Shown here one piece after another: positions 6,422 through 14,021 of a stretch of DNA of 36,812 nt; position 1 is the stretch's first letter; each line of letters starts with the position of its first letter. Made by a program: the position numbers and the translations under genes. The notes beneath the pieces were generated by a model that searched no databases, had not been told where the DNA came from, and saw only the letters and a list, made by a program, of their open reading frames with translations. The stretch spans positions 1 through 36,812 of the IMG/VR virus record IMGVR_UViG_3300031841_002299. One strand, given 5' to 3'. Source of the stretch: a virus.

Positions 6422-7942
6422 ATGGACGCAAAATCAATCGTTGAACGCCGAAATTCGGCTAAATCAGAGCGAGGACGGCTAGAAGGCTTGTTTGACGATT
6501 GTTTACGTCTAACAATGCCAGCCCGTAAGCGCTTTCACCTAACTTCTGTGGATAAAGCAGAGGATATTTTTGACGAAACAGGTGCAAACGCGGTAGCGGA
6601 GTTTGTGTCTCGTATGCAAGCGGGGCTTATGCCACCGTTTACTGAATTTGTGAAACTTGACGCATCTTCGATGGTTGAGGACCGTGACAAAAAAGCAGTG
6701 AACCGCGACTTGGACGAGATCAACAAATTCTTGTTCGAGGAGATTTGGAACTCAAATTTCGCCCAAGAAAGTGCCGAAAGTCTGTACGACATGGCAATTT
6801 CGACGGGTGTTTTGCTATTTGAGGAAGGATCAGGCAGCAAAGCGTTCCATCACCGCGCAATTCCGATCACTGACGTTTACATCGAGCGTGGTGCAGACGA
6901 CATGATTGGCGGTGTGTATCGTTGTGCAAAGGTAAAAGCTGGTCATATCCAGTATCGCTACCCACGCGCAAACATGGACGGTACAAAAACTGCATGGGAC
7001 GCGATGGAAGAAGCGGATAAAGAACTCGACGTGATCGAGTACACATACCGCGACTACAGCGCTAAAGAAGAAACGTACCACCACTGCGTCGTTGTCGAAA
7101 ACCATCAAGAGGTCATTCACCAGCAGAAATTGGTCGGCGAGGGTTCTAACCCCTTTATCGCCTATCGTTGGTCAACATCTGCGGGTGAAACGTGGGGCCG
7201 TGGGCCGTTGCTAAACGCAATGGGCGCGATCCGCACGACAAACCTAATGGTGGAAATGGTGCTAGAGAACGCAGCCATGTCTATCGTTGGTGTTTATCAG
7301 ACTGACAACGAAGCAACGATTGCATCCGACAACATTCAGCTACTTCCTGGGACTATTGTTACCAAGGAAATCGGCACACGCGGCCTAGAGCCTGTTATCG
7401 GCAATACTGGCAACTTCAACATGCAAGACGTTGTGTTGGGCGATCAGCGTTTGAACATCAAGCGCGCGCTTTACAACGACATGCTGTCAGATCCGAACAA
7501 AACACCTGCGACAGCCACAGAGGTTGCAGAGCGTATGGCAGATTTGTCACATCGTACTGCATCGGGATTTGCGCGCGTATTCTACGAGTTTATACAGCCG
7601 TATATACGTCGCGCGCTGTATATCCTTGAAAAACGTGGCGACATTCAGTTGCCAACAAAAGATGGACGCGCGATCCAAGTGCGCGCCATTTCACCGCTTG
7701 CTCAAGCCCAAAACGGACGCGACGTGCAGAAGTTGATGCAAGACTTCCAAATTCGCGCACAAATGTACGGTCCAATGGCAGCTACATCGATGTACAACCT
7801 CGACGAGTTGCATCCGTGGCTACAAGACCGCATGGGCCTAGAAACCAAGCTATTTAAGTCGTCCAAAGAAGTCGCTGACCTGATGGAACAGGCGCAGCAA
7901 CAAATGGCGGCAGTTCAACAAATGCAACAAGGAGGGCAATGA
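6422..7942 (+). CDS. Portal (head-tail connector) protein, T7-like
   Basis: A 506-residue protein of the size and pattern of the T7 gp8 connector family. The N-terminus is helical and Arg-rich with FDDCLRLTMPARKRF. A segment near residue 55 reads ANAVAEFVSRMQAGLMPP, and the C-terminal region is Gln-rich (EQAQQQMAAVQQMQQGG). Twelve copies form the ring through which DNA enters and leaves the capsid and to which the tail tube attaches. It follows the terminase and precedes the scaffold, which is the standard order. The gene ends in GGAGGG plus TGA, which provides the ribosome site for the tiny gene that follows. Confidence 0.9.
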   Translation: MDAKSIVERRNSAKSERGRLEGLFDDCLRLTMPARKRFHLTSVDKAEDIFDETGANAVAEFVSRMQAGLMPPFTEFVKLDASSMVEDRDKKAVNRDLDEINKFLFEEIWNSNFAQESAESLYDMAISTGVLLFEEGSGSKAFHHRAIPITDVYIERGADDMIGGVYRCAKVKAGHIQYRYPRANMDGTKTAWDAMEEADKELDVIEYTYRDYSAKEETYHHCVVVENHQEVIHQQKLVGEGSNPFIAYRWSTSAGETWGRGPLLNAMGAIRTTNLMVEMVLENAAMSIVGVYQTDNEATIASDNIQLLPGTIVTKEIGTRGLEPVIGNTGNFNMQDVVLGDQRLNIKRALYNDMLSDPNKTPATATEVAERMADLSHRTASGFARVFYEFIQPYIRRALYILEKRGDIQLPTKDGRAIQVRAISPLAQAQNGRDVQKLMQDFQIRAQMYGPMAATSMYNLDELHPWLQDRMGLETKLFKSSKEVADLMEQAQQQMAAVQQMQQGGQ

Positions 7943-8028
7943 TGAAAACTTGCTCAAGCTGTAAATCACCACAAAAATGCCAAGCTGTCGGCAAATGCAA
8001 AAATAGCGGCGGTGGTAAAGGCTACTGA
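7942..8028 (+). CDS. Tiny four-cysteine peptide (28 aa)
   Basis: This reading frame is easily missed. ATG at 7942 overlaps the portal stop (ATGA) and sits five bases after GGAGGG. Its TGA overlaps the next ATG (TGATG). The peptide has Cys at positions 4, 7, 13 and 19 (CSSCKSPQKCQAVGKC) and then a Gly/Lys tail, which is a plausible small zinc knuckle. Perfect gene-to-gene overlap at both ends and a strong ribosome site argue that it is translated. The function is unknown. Confidence 0.65.
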   Translation: MKTCSSCKSPQKCQAVGKCKNSGGGKGY

Positions 8029-8315
8029 TGAACGATCACGCCGTTAAGCGCAAAATAGAAGAAATCCGAGACTTATCTGCCAAGTCTATCGACGGTTTTG
8101 TGCGCAATGAACAGGCAGAAGAAATCATCAATCAGACTGTACGGTCTGCGCTGAATGGAGCGAACGGGGATGCTTTTATGGAGTATCTGCGTTCGATCAC
8201 AACAAATGTCGTATGCCACCCAACAGCAAGCAATGAAGAATTGCGAACTGTTGAGGGTATGCGTCGCTTAGTCGGCATCATTGATGCCCGTCGTAAATCT
8301 ACCCCAAGAGGTTAA
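8028..8315 (+). CDS. Hypothetical protein between portal and scaffold (95 aa)
   Basis: The start overlaps the stop of the tiny cysteine-rich gene, which suggests coupled translation. The protein is helical and charged (MNDHAVKRKIEEIRDLSAK), with a single Cys near residue 63 and a basic end. No family is recognised. Its place in the head-assembly operon, directly before the scaffold, suggests a head-related role, which is inference only. Confidence 0.65.
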   Translation: MNDHAVKRKIEEIRDLSAKSIDGFVRNEQAEEIINQTVRSALNGANGDAFMEYLRSITTNVVCHPTASNEELRTVEGMRRLVGIIDARRKSTPRG

Positions 8316-8316
8316 A

Positions 8317-9030
8317 ATGAGTGAAGAAGCTGCTAATTCTGAAGCCCCAGATCCAATCGTTGTGGAACCCGCAGAAGCCACAAGCGAAAGTCGCCCAGAC
8401 TGGTTGTTAGAAAAATTTTCCAGTGCAGAAGATCAGGCAAAAGCGTACTCTGATTTGTATGGAGCCTACTCGCGTAAAACAGACAAGTTGCGTTCGGAGA
8501 TCGAAGCGGAAATTCAAGGTAACATGTCGCAAGCTATTGGCGTACCAGAAACGATTGACGGATACATGTACCCAGATGGGTTCGATGCACCGTCGGAAGG
8601 GATCGACACAGCGCTAAAGTCCTGGGCAAAAGAAAATAACGTATCATCTGATGCGTTTGAAAGCCTCATAGGAGAAGTTTACGCGCAAACACAGCCAAAT
8701 CTCGAAGCAGAAGCCGAAAAGCTAGGTCAAAACTTTGAGATCCGCATTGACCAAGTAAACAACTGGATCACCAAGAACATCGACGAGCAACATTACGAAC
8801 AAGTGCATCGTCTAATGACGACAGCGGAAGGCGTAGAGTTTTTTGAAAGCATGATGGAAATGACTGGATCGCGTGGGTTTGCGCCCGAAGGTGGCGAAAC
8901 ACGGATGCCTAGCGGTGCTATGACTCGCGAGGAAATCCGTGAAATGCAAGCTGATCCACGTTTCGGTGAAAATCAGGCTTATACTGAACAAGTACGGGAT
9001 ATGTGGCGTCGTTTTGCAAACCAAGGCTAA
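8317..9030 (+). CDS. Capsid scaffolding protein
   Basis: The ATG at 8317 follows AAGAGG; an ATG 12 codons earlier lies in the previous gene. The 237-residue product is very acidic in its first 40 residues, has a helical centre and ends with a short basic helix (VRDMWRRFANQG). This is the typical build of T7 gp9-like scaffolds, whose basic tail binds the capsid protein. It precedes the capsid gene, with only a GNAT-like gene between, and is expected to be lost during maturation. Confidence 0.8.
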   Translation: MSEEAANSEAPDPIVVEPAEATSESRPDWLLEKFSSAEDQAKAYSDLYGAYSRKTDKLRSEIEAEIQGNMSQAIGVPETIDGYMYPDGFDAPSEGIDTALKSWAKENNVSSDAFESLIGEVYAQTQPNLEAEAEKLGQNFEIRIDQVNNWITKNIDEQHYEQVHRLMTTAEGVEFFESMMEMTGSRGFAPEGGETRMPSGAMTREEIREMQADPRFGENQAYTEQVRDMWRRFANQG

Positions 9031-9517
9031 GTACGTTTTATTACCTTCTACTCGGTGGGACATTGGGCGTTTGTGGTTACAAATGCGTCCCTCCGATCAA
9101 GAGGAGATCCGCATATCAGAGGCAGCGTCGGGTAATAATATCTACGACAACCTTTGTGAGCGCGTTCACCTTGATTATTACTTCACACTATGGCGGGATG
9201 ATGAGATTGTCGCCATTGGTGGCATAACCCCTTCAACATGGACGAACAAAGTCGGAATTATCTGGCTACTAGGCACAAACCTAGCAGATAAGCACTGGAG
9301 ATCCATGACGCGGTTTTGTCGGTCATTTATTGACGCATCGCGTAGCGAATATGAGGGCATAGGCAACTATGTCCCAGCAGACGCGACAAAGCGCATAGAA
9401 TGGCTTTCATATCTGGGGTTTGACATAAACGAACAAGAAGCGCACATTTCTGATTATAGGTTCCGAGGTTTTTACCTAGACCTATGCGGCCCCGACGTTC
9501 CAAATGCGGCTCCATAA
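9014..9517 (+). CDS. GNAT-like protein (T7 gp13 / DUF2833 type)
   Basis: The segments TLWRDDEIVAIGGITPS, VGIIWLLGTNLADKHW and a closing IEWLSYLGFDINE fit the GNAT-like fold of the DUF2833 family, to which the T7 internal virion protein A belongs. The start is uncertain: TTG at 9014 was chosen, inside the end of the scaffold gene, and no strong ribosome site is seen. ATG at 8939 or 9083 are alternatives. T7 places this gene after the tail tubes, whereas here it sits between scaffold and capsid. Whether it acetylates anything is unknown. Confidence 0.65.
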   Translation: MQTKAKYVLLPSTRWDIGRLWLQMRPSDQEEIRISEAASGNNIYDNLCERVHLDYYFTLWRDDEIVAIGGITPSTWTNKVGIIWLLGTNLADKHWRSMTRFCRSFIDASRSEYEGIGNYVPADATKRIEWLSYLGFDINEQEAHISDYRFRGFYLDLCGPDVPNAAP

Positions 9518-9586
9518 GGAATACCCGCAGTTTGAGTTCCGAGGAATACCCGATGTTCCAGTAACTTAATCACGAGGGCTTTAATA

Positions 9587-10414
9587 ATGGCTTCTACTAT
9601 CGATCAAGCGTTTATCGAAGAGTATAACGCAGACGTTCACCTACAATACCGTCAAATGGGTTCACGCCTACAGAACACAACTCGTAAGGGTACAGTTCAA
9701 GCGAAATCTGTTGTTTTCCAAGTATTCGGAATGTTGACAGCGCAAGGTAAAGCGCGCAACGCCGAGCATACTTTCCAAGATCCAGAGCACACAAAAGTAA
9801 CAGCGCAAATGGCTGATTATTACGTTCCAACTCTGATCGACGACCTAGACTTGTTGAAACTAAACATCGACGAGAAACGCGCACACGCAGCAGCACACGT
9901 TGCAGCGCTAGGCAAGAAAACAGACGAAGTTCTAATCAACGCAATGGAAACTGGTGCAAACGCAGCAGACCTTGGCGATGCATCAGGCGCGTTTGATTTC
10001 GACACAGCGATGAACATTGTCACAACATTCAACGTGAACGAAGTTCCAGATGACGGAAACCGTTTCTGTGCATTGCACCCATACGCATGGGCGCAGTTCT
10101 TGAAGGTTCCTGAGTTTGCAAACGCAGACTACGTTGGTGCTGAAAACCTACCATTCAAAGGCTCTATGACAGCTAAATTCTGGATGGGTACATTGTGGAT
10201 GCCAATGGCAAACGTATCACGCGATGCGGGTACAGGCGTATCTACAAACTTGGCATGGCACCGTTCTGCGGTTGGTCACGGTGTAAACGCCGACATCAAC
10301 ACAATCTGGGATTATGAGAACACACGTTCTGCATGGTCATGCGTTAGCTCAATGGCGCTAGGTGCAACTGTTATCGAAGATAGCGGCATCTACAAAGTGT
10401 CATCACTATCGTAA
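9587..10414 (+). CDS. Major capsid protein
   Basis: A 275-residue protein with an HK97-fold style layout: a helical N-terminal arm (MASTIDQAFIEEYNADVHLQ), a middle with MADYYVPTLIDDLDLLKLN and a later LHPYAWAQFLKVPEF segment. It follows the scaffold, has GAGGG before the ATG and is followed by a strong terminator. This reproduces the T7 gene 10 arrangement of a highly expressed capsid gene. It is shorter than the T7 capsid protein (about 345 residues) but in the range of small marine podoviruses. Confidence 0.88.
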   Translation: MASTIDQAFIEEYNADVHLQYRQMGSRLQNTTRKGTVQAKSVVFQVFGMLTAQGKARNAEHTFQDPEHTKVTAQMADYYVPTLIDDLDLLKLNIDEKRAHAAAHVAALGKKTDEVLINAMETGANAADLGDASGAFDFDTAMNIVTTFNVNEVPDDGNRFCALHPYAWAQFLKVPEFANADYVGAENLPFKGSMTAKFWMGTLWMPMANVSRDAGTGVSTNLAWHRSAVGHGVNADINTIWDYENTRSAWSCVSSMALGATVIEDSGIYKVSSLS

Positions 10415-10421
10415 GGATCTC

Positions 10422-10486
10422 TTTGCCCAGTGGCAGATGGGCAAAAAGATAATGGGGAGGGGGCTGCAACAGTGGCCCCCTTCTTT
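10422..10486 (+). terminator. Tandem hairpin terminator after the capsid gene
   Basis: The first hairpin pairs TTTGCCC (10422-10428) with GGGCAAA (10439-10445). The second pairs GGGGGC (10459-10464) with GCCCCC (10475-10480) and is followed by TTCTTT. A partial terminator here would raise capsid expression over the tail genes, as the terminator after gene 10 does in T7. Confidence 0.8.
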
Positions 10487-10503
10487 ACAAAAGGGAAACA
10501 TGA

Positions 10504-11112
10504 ATGTCAGTAACACCACTTAGTTCTTCGAACTCTACACTGAAGGTTATGAACGCAGCATTAGCGCAGATTGGTGTGCCTGAGATTGCGTCCTTCAACG
10601 ACGATGGATTAGCCGCGCGTAGCGGCAATTTGATTTTTAGCGACGTACTTGAGAACTCGCTTGCCGCTTATCCTTGGCGGTTTGCGCGTGATCGTATTCG
10701 CCTAAACGCTTCTACAAAACCAGCACCCGCACCTTGGGAATACGTCTACGATATTCCGACATCCGCAATCGCGGTTTTGTCTGTTTGGGTAGATGGTCAA
10801 TCACAGCCATTTGACCGCTTTGGATCAGTGATTGCTACGAACAGCAACACCGACGTAGAGGTTTATGCAGACGTTACAAAAATGACTACGCCCGATAAGT
10901 GGCCCGGGTATTTCCGTCGCGCGTTCACAATGGAACTTGCAGCCGCACTAGCGATCCCAATTACGCAAGACGCTGCAACAGCAGGTGCATTTAAGCAAAT
11001 GGCAGAAGAAATGATGTTGAAAGCGCGCTCACGCGATGCGCAGGGCCGTACATCTTCACGCCTAGACACAAAACTGTTTATTCGCGCACGTCGCACTAAC
11101 CGAGGCTTGTAA
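10504..11112 (+). CDS. Tail tubular protein A (T7 gp11-like)
   Basis: A 202-residue protein that starts with a helical stretch (LKVMNAALAQIGVPEIASFND) and contains LAAYPWRFARDR near residue 57. Both are characteristic of the gp11-type gatekeeper family. The protein forms the ring between the portal and the nozzle of the short tail. It follows the capsid terminator and overlaps the tail tubular B gene by one base, the usual pairing in T7-like phages. Confidence 0.85.
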   Translation: MSVTPLSSSNSTLKVMNAALAQIGVPEIASFNDDGLAARSGNLIFSDVLENSLAAYPWRFARDRIRLNASTKPAPAPWEYVYDIPTSAIAVLSVWVDGQSQPFDRFGSVIATNSNTDVEVYADVTKMTTPDKWPGYFRRAFTMELAAALAIPITQDAATAGAFKQMAEEMMLKARSRDAQGRTSSRLDTKLFIRARRTNRGL

Positions 11113-13445
11113 TGGGTAAGATCCAAGACTTCCGTTCCGATTTCCGCAAAGGGCGCACTGGTAGTTCTTTGCGTATTCGCCAAGATGCGAACGCATACTT
11201 TTCATCTGTGCGTGATGCCAACAATATGATGGTTCTATCGGATGGACGCATACAGCGTCGTTGGGGTTCGTTTGTAAAACAGCCACTAACCGCAGATGCA
11301 CGACTGGAAGTCTGGGATTTTGCAGAAGCCGACAACTTACAATTCTTGCTGATCTTTGAGGCGGGAATTTTGCGCATTATGGACATGACAGGCGCAATCG
11401 TAAAAGTTTTTTCGTACATGCCTTGGACAGAGACTACTAAAAAGTATGTCTCGATTACATATGACCGCGATAAGATCATTATTACAGATGAGAGTTTCCA
11501 GCCGATTTTTATTAATATCGTAACTGATCCTACCATTGATTTTGTGCAGTCGAATTTTGAGTTTGACGTAACTGACGACAGAACGCGCCTAAAAGCGCCG
11601 TTTTTCCAGTTTGCAGATCCTCAAATGACAGCAGATCTAACAATCTTTACATCTGCGGGTCTATCATCAGGGTACGGCACATACTTGCAGACTGTGCTTG
11701 GCGGCAGCGGGTTTAACTTAGCTGAGGGTACTGGTTCTGTAACGATGGATCAGGATTTTTTCACAGCAGAACATGTTGGATCCCGTCTGCGTATTTTGGA
11801 CGGTGAAGTCGAGATTACAGCCGTAACAAACGCGCGAACAGCAGACGTAACTGTGCGCCAAGACGTTGCAACACGACTTGAGCCAAATCCATTCTACTTG
11901 CGCAAAGGTTCGAAACTTGTCGAAGTAACAAAGTTTGAGCATGGCTTTGCTGTAGGTGATCGTGTGTTTTTTGCAGGGATTGCAGAAGCTGACGCACTTC
12001 CAGCACTTATGGACAACGCCGTCGTACACGCGACAAGCGGAACAGCAGCCGCAGCCCCCGCAGGTGGCGCAGCCGCTTACACGATCAAGCGTATTATTTC
12101 TAAGGATGCGTTTGAGATTGAGTGCGCAGGTACAGCAGTAGACAACGACATTCTGACTGGCGGTCCTGACGTTCTGCTTATTCCGCTAGACGGTGTTAAG
12201 AACATCAAAGAACCTGCGTTTTCAAATGCGCGTGGGTGGCCTACAGCTTGTACGGTGCATGAGCGTCGTTTGTGGTTGGGCGGCACAAAGTCGTTACCTG
12301 ATGCGGCATGGGCATCACAGTTTTCTGAGTTTGAGAACTTTGACACTGGCGATGGAGATACGACTGACGCGATTGCGCTATACGGTATTGGTAAACAAGC
12401 GCGTATTCGTCATCTAGTGTCATCGTTTGACATGTTGATCTTTACAGACAACCAAGAACTATACATTCCAGGGTCTACAGTACAGGTTATGGAGCAAAGC
12501 ACTATTCGTGTGGTTTCATCGACAGAAATTGGATGCTCATACACACGCCCCTACAAGTTTGACGGTGGTGTGTTTTATGTTGACAAGATCGGCACGACGA
12601 TCCGTGAATTTAGTTCTGCAAACCGTGACAGTGAATACACCTCGCTACCTGCATCTATCGTAGCAAGTGACTGGGTAAAGTATCCCAAAGATGCTTGTAC
12701 GTTTGTGGGGTCTGACACATTTGGCTCAACCTCGTACCTTATCTACTCTGATCAGTCTGATGGATCAGCGATTGTGCTACACGCTTCACGCAACGACGAC
12801 AGCTTTGGTTGGATGCGTTGGACCTTAGGCAATGGCAACTTTGAGAGCTTTGCGGCAATTGGGTCACGTTTGTTTGCATCGGCAGAGCGCAACGGACAGC
12901 ACTACTTGTTGGAGTTTGACACAGAAAGCTACGAGTACATTACGACAGACTACTCGGAAAACAGCACGGCAACAGGTTCTACGGCAGTAGAGGCAACACA
13001 CATTGCGTCGCTTGTTCCTAACCGTACTGTGCAGGTGACAGCGACAGTAAACGGCGAGTTCTTTTACGTCCAAAACTCACAGATCGACGCGGGTGGCATA
13101 TTCAAGACGCAACCAAACGCATTGCAGGTCACAGTGGGTGACGCGATGCCATTCTCGTTTGAGTTACATGCGCCTGTGATCCAAAGCCCAACAGGGCCAA
13201 TGGCAGGTAAGTTTCAACGTATCGTATCTGCGGAAGTGAACTGGGATAACGCAATGGCTGGCAAGATTGCTGGTCAGAGCGTGATTACGCCCCAGGATTT
13301 GCGCAGCAATCTATCAATCACAGCCGTTGACGAATGGCGCGAGTATTACATCGGGGATTGGGGGCGTGAACCTACGCTGAAGATCGAAGGTGACACTGCG
13401 GGGCGCATGGGTGTGCGCGGCTTAATTATGAATATGTACTTCTAG
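11112..13445 (+). CDS. Tail tubular protein B / nozzle (T7 gp12-like)
   Basis: A 777-residue, mostly beta protein with the family opening KIQDFRSDFRKGRTGSSLR and several beta-propeller-like segments, such as GWPTACTVHERRLWLGG near residue 377. It forms the tail nozzle on the gp11-like ring. The length matches T7 gp12 (about 794 residues). The gene order tail tube A, tail tube B, internal virion proteins is conserved with T7. No break or missing part is seen. Confidence 0.87.
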   Translation: MGKIQDFRSDFRKGRTGSSLRIRQDANAYFSSVRDANNMMVLSDGRIQRRWGSFVKQPLTADARLEVWDFAEADNLQFLLIFEAGILRIMDMTGAIVKVFSYMPWTETTKKYVSITYDRDKIIITDESFQPIFINIVTDPTIDFVQSNFEFDVTDDRTRLKAPFFQFADPQMTADLTIFTSAGLSSGYGTYLQTVLGGSGFNLAEGTGSVTMDQDFFTAEHVGSRLRILDGEVEITAVTNARTADVTVRQDVATRLEPNPFYLRKGSKLVEVTKFEHGFAVGDRVFFAGIAEADALPALMDNAVVHATSGTAAAAPAGGAAAYTIKRIISKDAFEIECAGTAVDNDILTGGPDVLLIPLDGVKNIKEPAFSNARGWPTACTVHERRLWLGGTKSLPDAAWASQFSEFENFDTGDGDTTDAIALYGIGKQARIRHLVSSFDMLIFTDNQELYIPGSTVQVMEQSTIRVVSSTEIGCSYTRPYKFDGGVFYVDKIGTTIREFSSANRDSEYTSLPASIVASDWVKYPKDACTFVGSDTFGSTSYLIYSDQSDGSAIVLHASRNDDSFGWMRWTLGNGNFESFAAIGSRLFASAERNGQHYLLEFDTESYEYITTDYSENSTATGSTAVEATHIASLVPNRTVQVTATVNGEFFYVQNSQIDAGGIFKTQPNALQVTVGDAMPFSFELHAPVIQSPTGPMAGKFQRIVSAEVNWDNAMAGKIAGQSVITPQDLRSNLSITAVDEWREYYIGDWGREPTLKIEGDTAGRMGVRGLIMNMYF

Positions 13446-13454
13446 GGGCAACTT

Positions 13455-14018
13455 ATGTGTGATCCGTTTACAGCAGCATCGAGCGTTATGACGAACATGG
13501 GGGCGCGCGCAGAAGCCTCCCAAGGTCAAGACATAATTAGTCGAGCAGACTTTGAGGCCGCGCAGATCGACGCGATGGTTGTTATGGCGGGGGTTAAAGC
13601 CCAAGGCCAAGAGGTTGAGATCAGAGAGCAGCTTGGCAACATGTACAAAACAAATGCAGCAGCAGCCGTAATGAGTGGCGTAGATGCAGCAAGTTTTGAC
13701 CACATCAATGCAGCGCAAGCGGCAGAGGGTTCTAAAGCGATTGGCAAGGTCTACGCAAATGCAGACGCAGAAAAAGCCAACTTACGCCGCAGTAAGAACA
13801 TCGGCCTAGCAAACGCCAAAGTAGATGCGGCAACACACGCAGCCAACGCCTATTTGGGCGCACTGGAGACAAACATCCAAACAGGCATGACTGCGCTTAA
13901 CACCTATCGTGATTACAAGATTACGAAAACAGGCCAAGATCCTATGGATCGAATAAGCGCCAACATGAAATCCGCACCTAAAAAGGTGAAGTCATTTTTC
14001 AAGCTATTCTGGGAGTAA
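13455..14018 (+). CDS. Internal virion protein B (T7 gp14-like)
   Basis: A 187-residue, Ala-rich helical protein that begins MCDPFTAASSVMTNMG. The Cys at position 2 and an Ala-rich helix are typical of gp14-like ejection proteins, which leave the capsid and form a pore in the outer membrane during DNA entry. Positioned directly after the nozzle gene and four bases before the next ejection-protein gene, it completes the T7-style order. It shares the MCDP opening with the small protein at 6127. Confidence 0.75.
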   Translation: MCDPFTAASSVMTNMGARAEASQGQDIISRADFEAAQIDAMVVMAGVKAQGQEVEIREQLGNMYKTNAAAAVMSGVDAASFDHINAAQAAEGSKAIGKVYANADAEKANLRRSKNIGLANAKVDAATHAANAYLGALETNIQTGMTALNTYRDYKITKTGQDPMDRISANMKSAPKKVKSFFKLFWE

Positions 14019-14021
14019 CAG

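Noticed and set aside
9484-9564. 26-codon basic frame between the GNAT-like gene and the capsid gene
   Set aside because: There is no ribosome site and it overlaps the preceding gene; a repeated AGGAATACCCG in this gap was also noted without a clear meaning.
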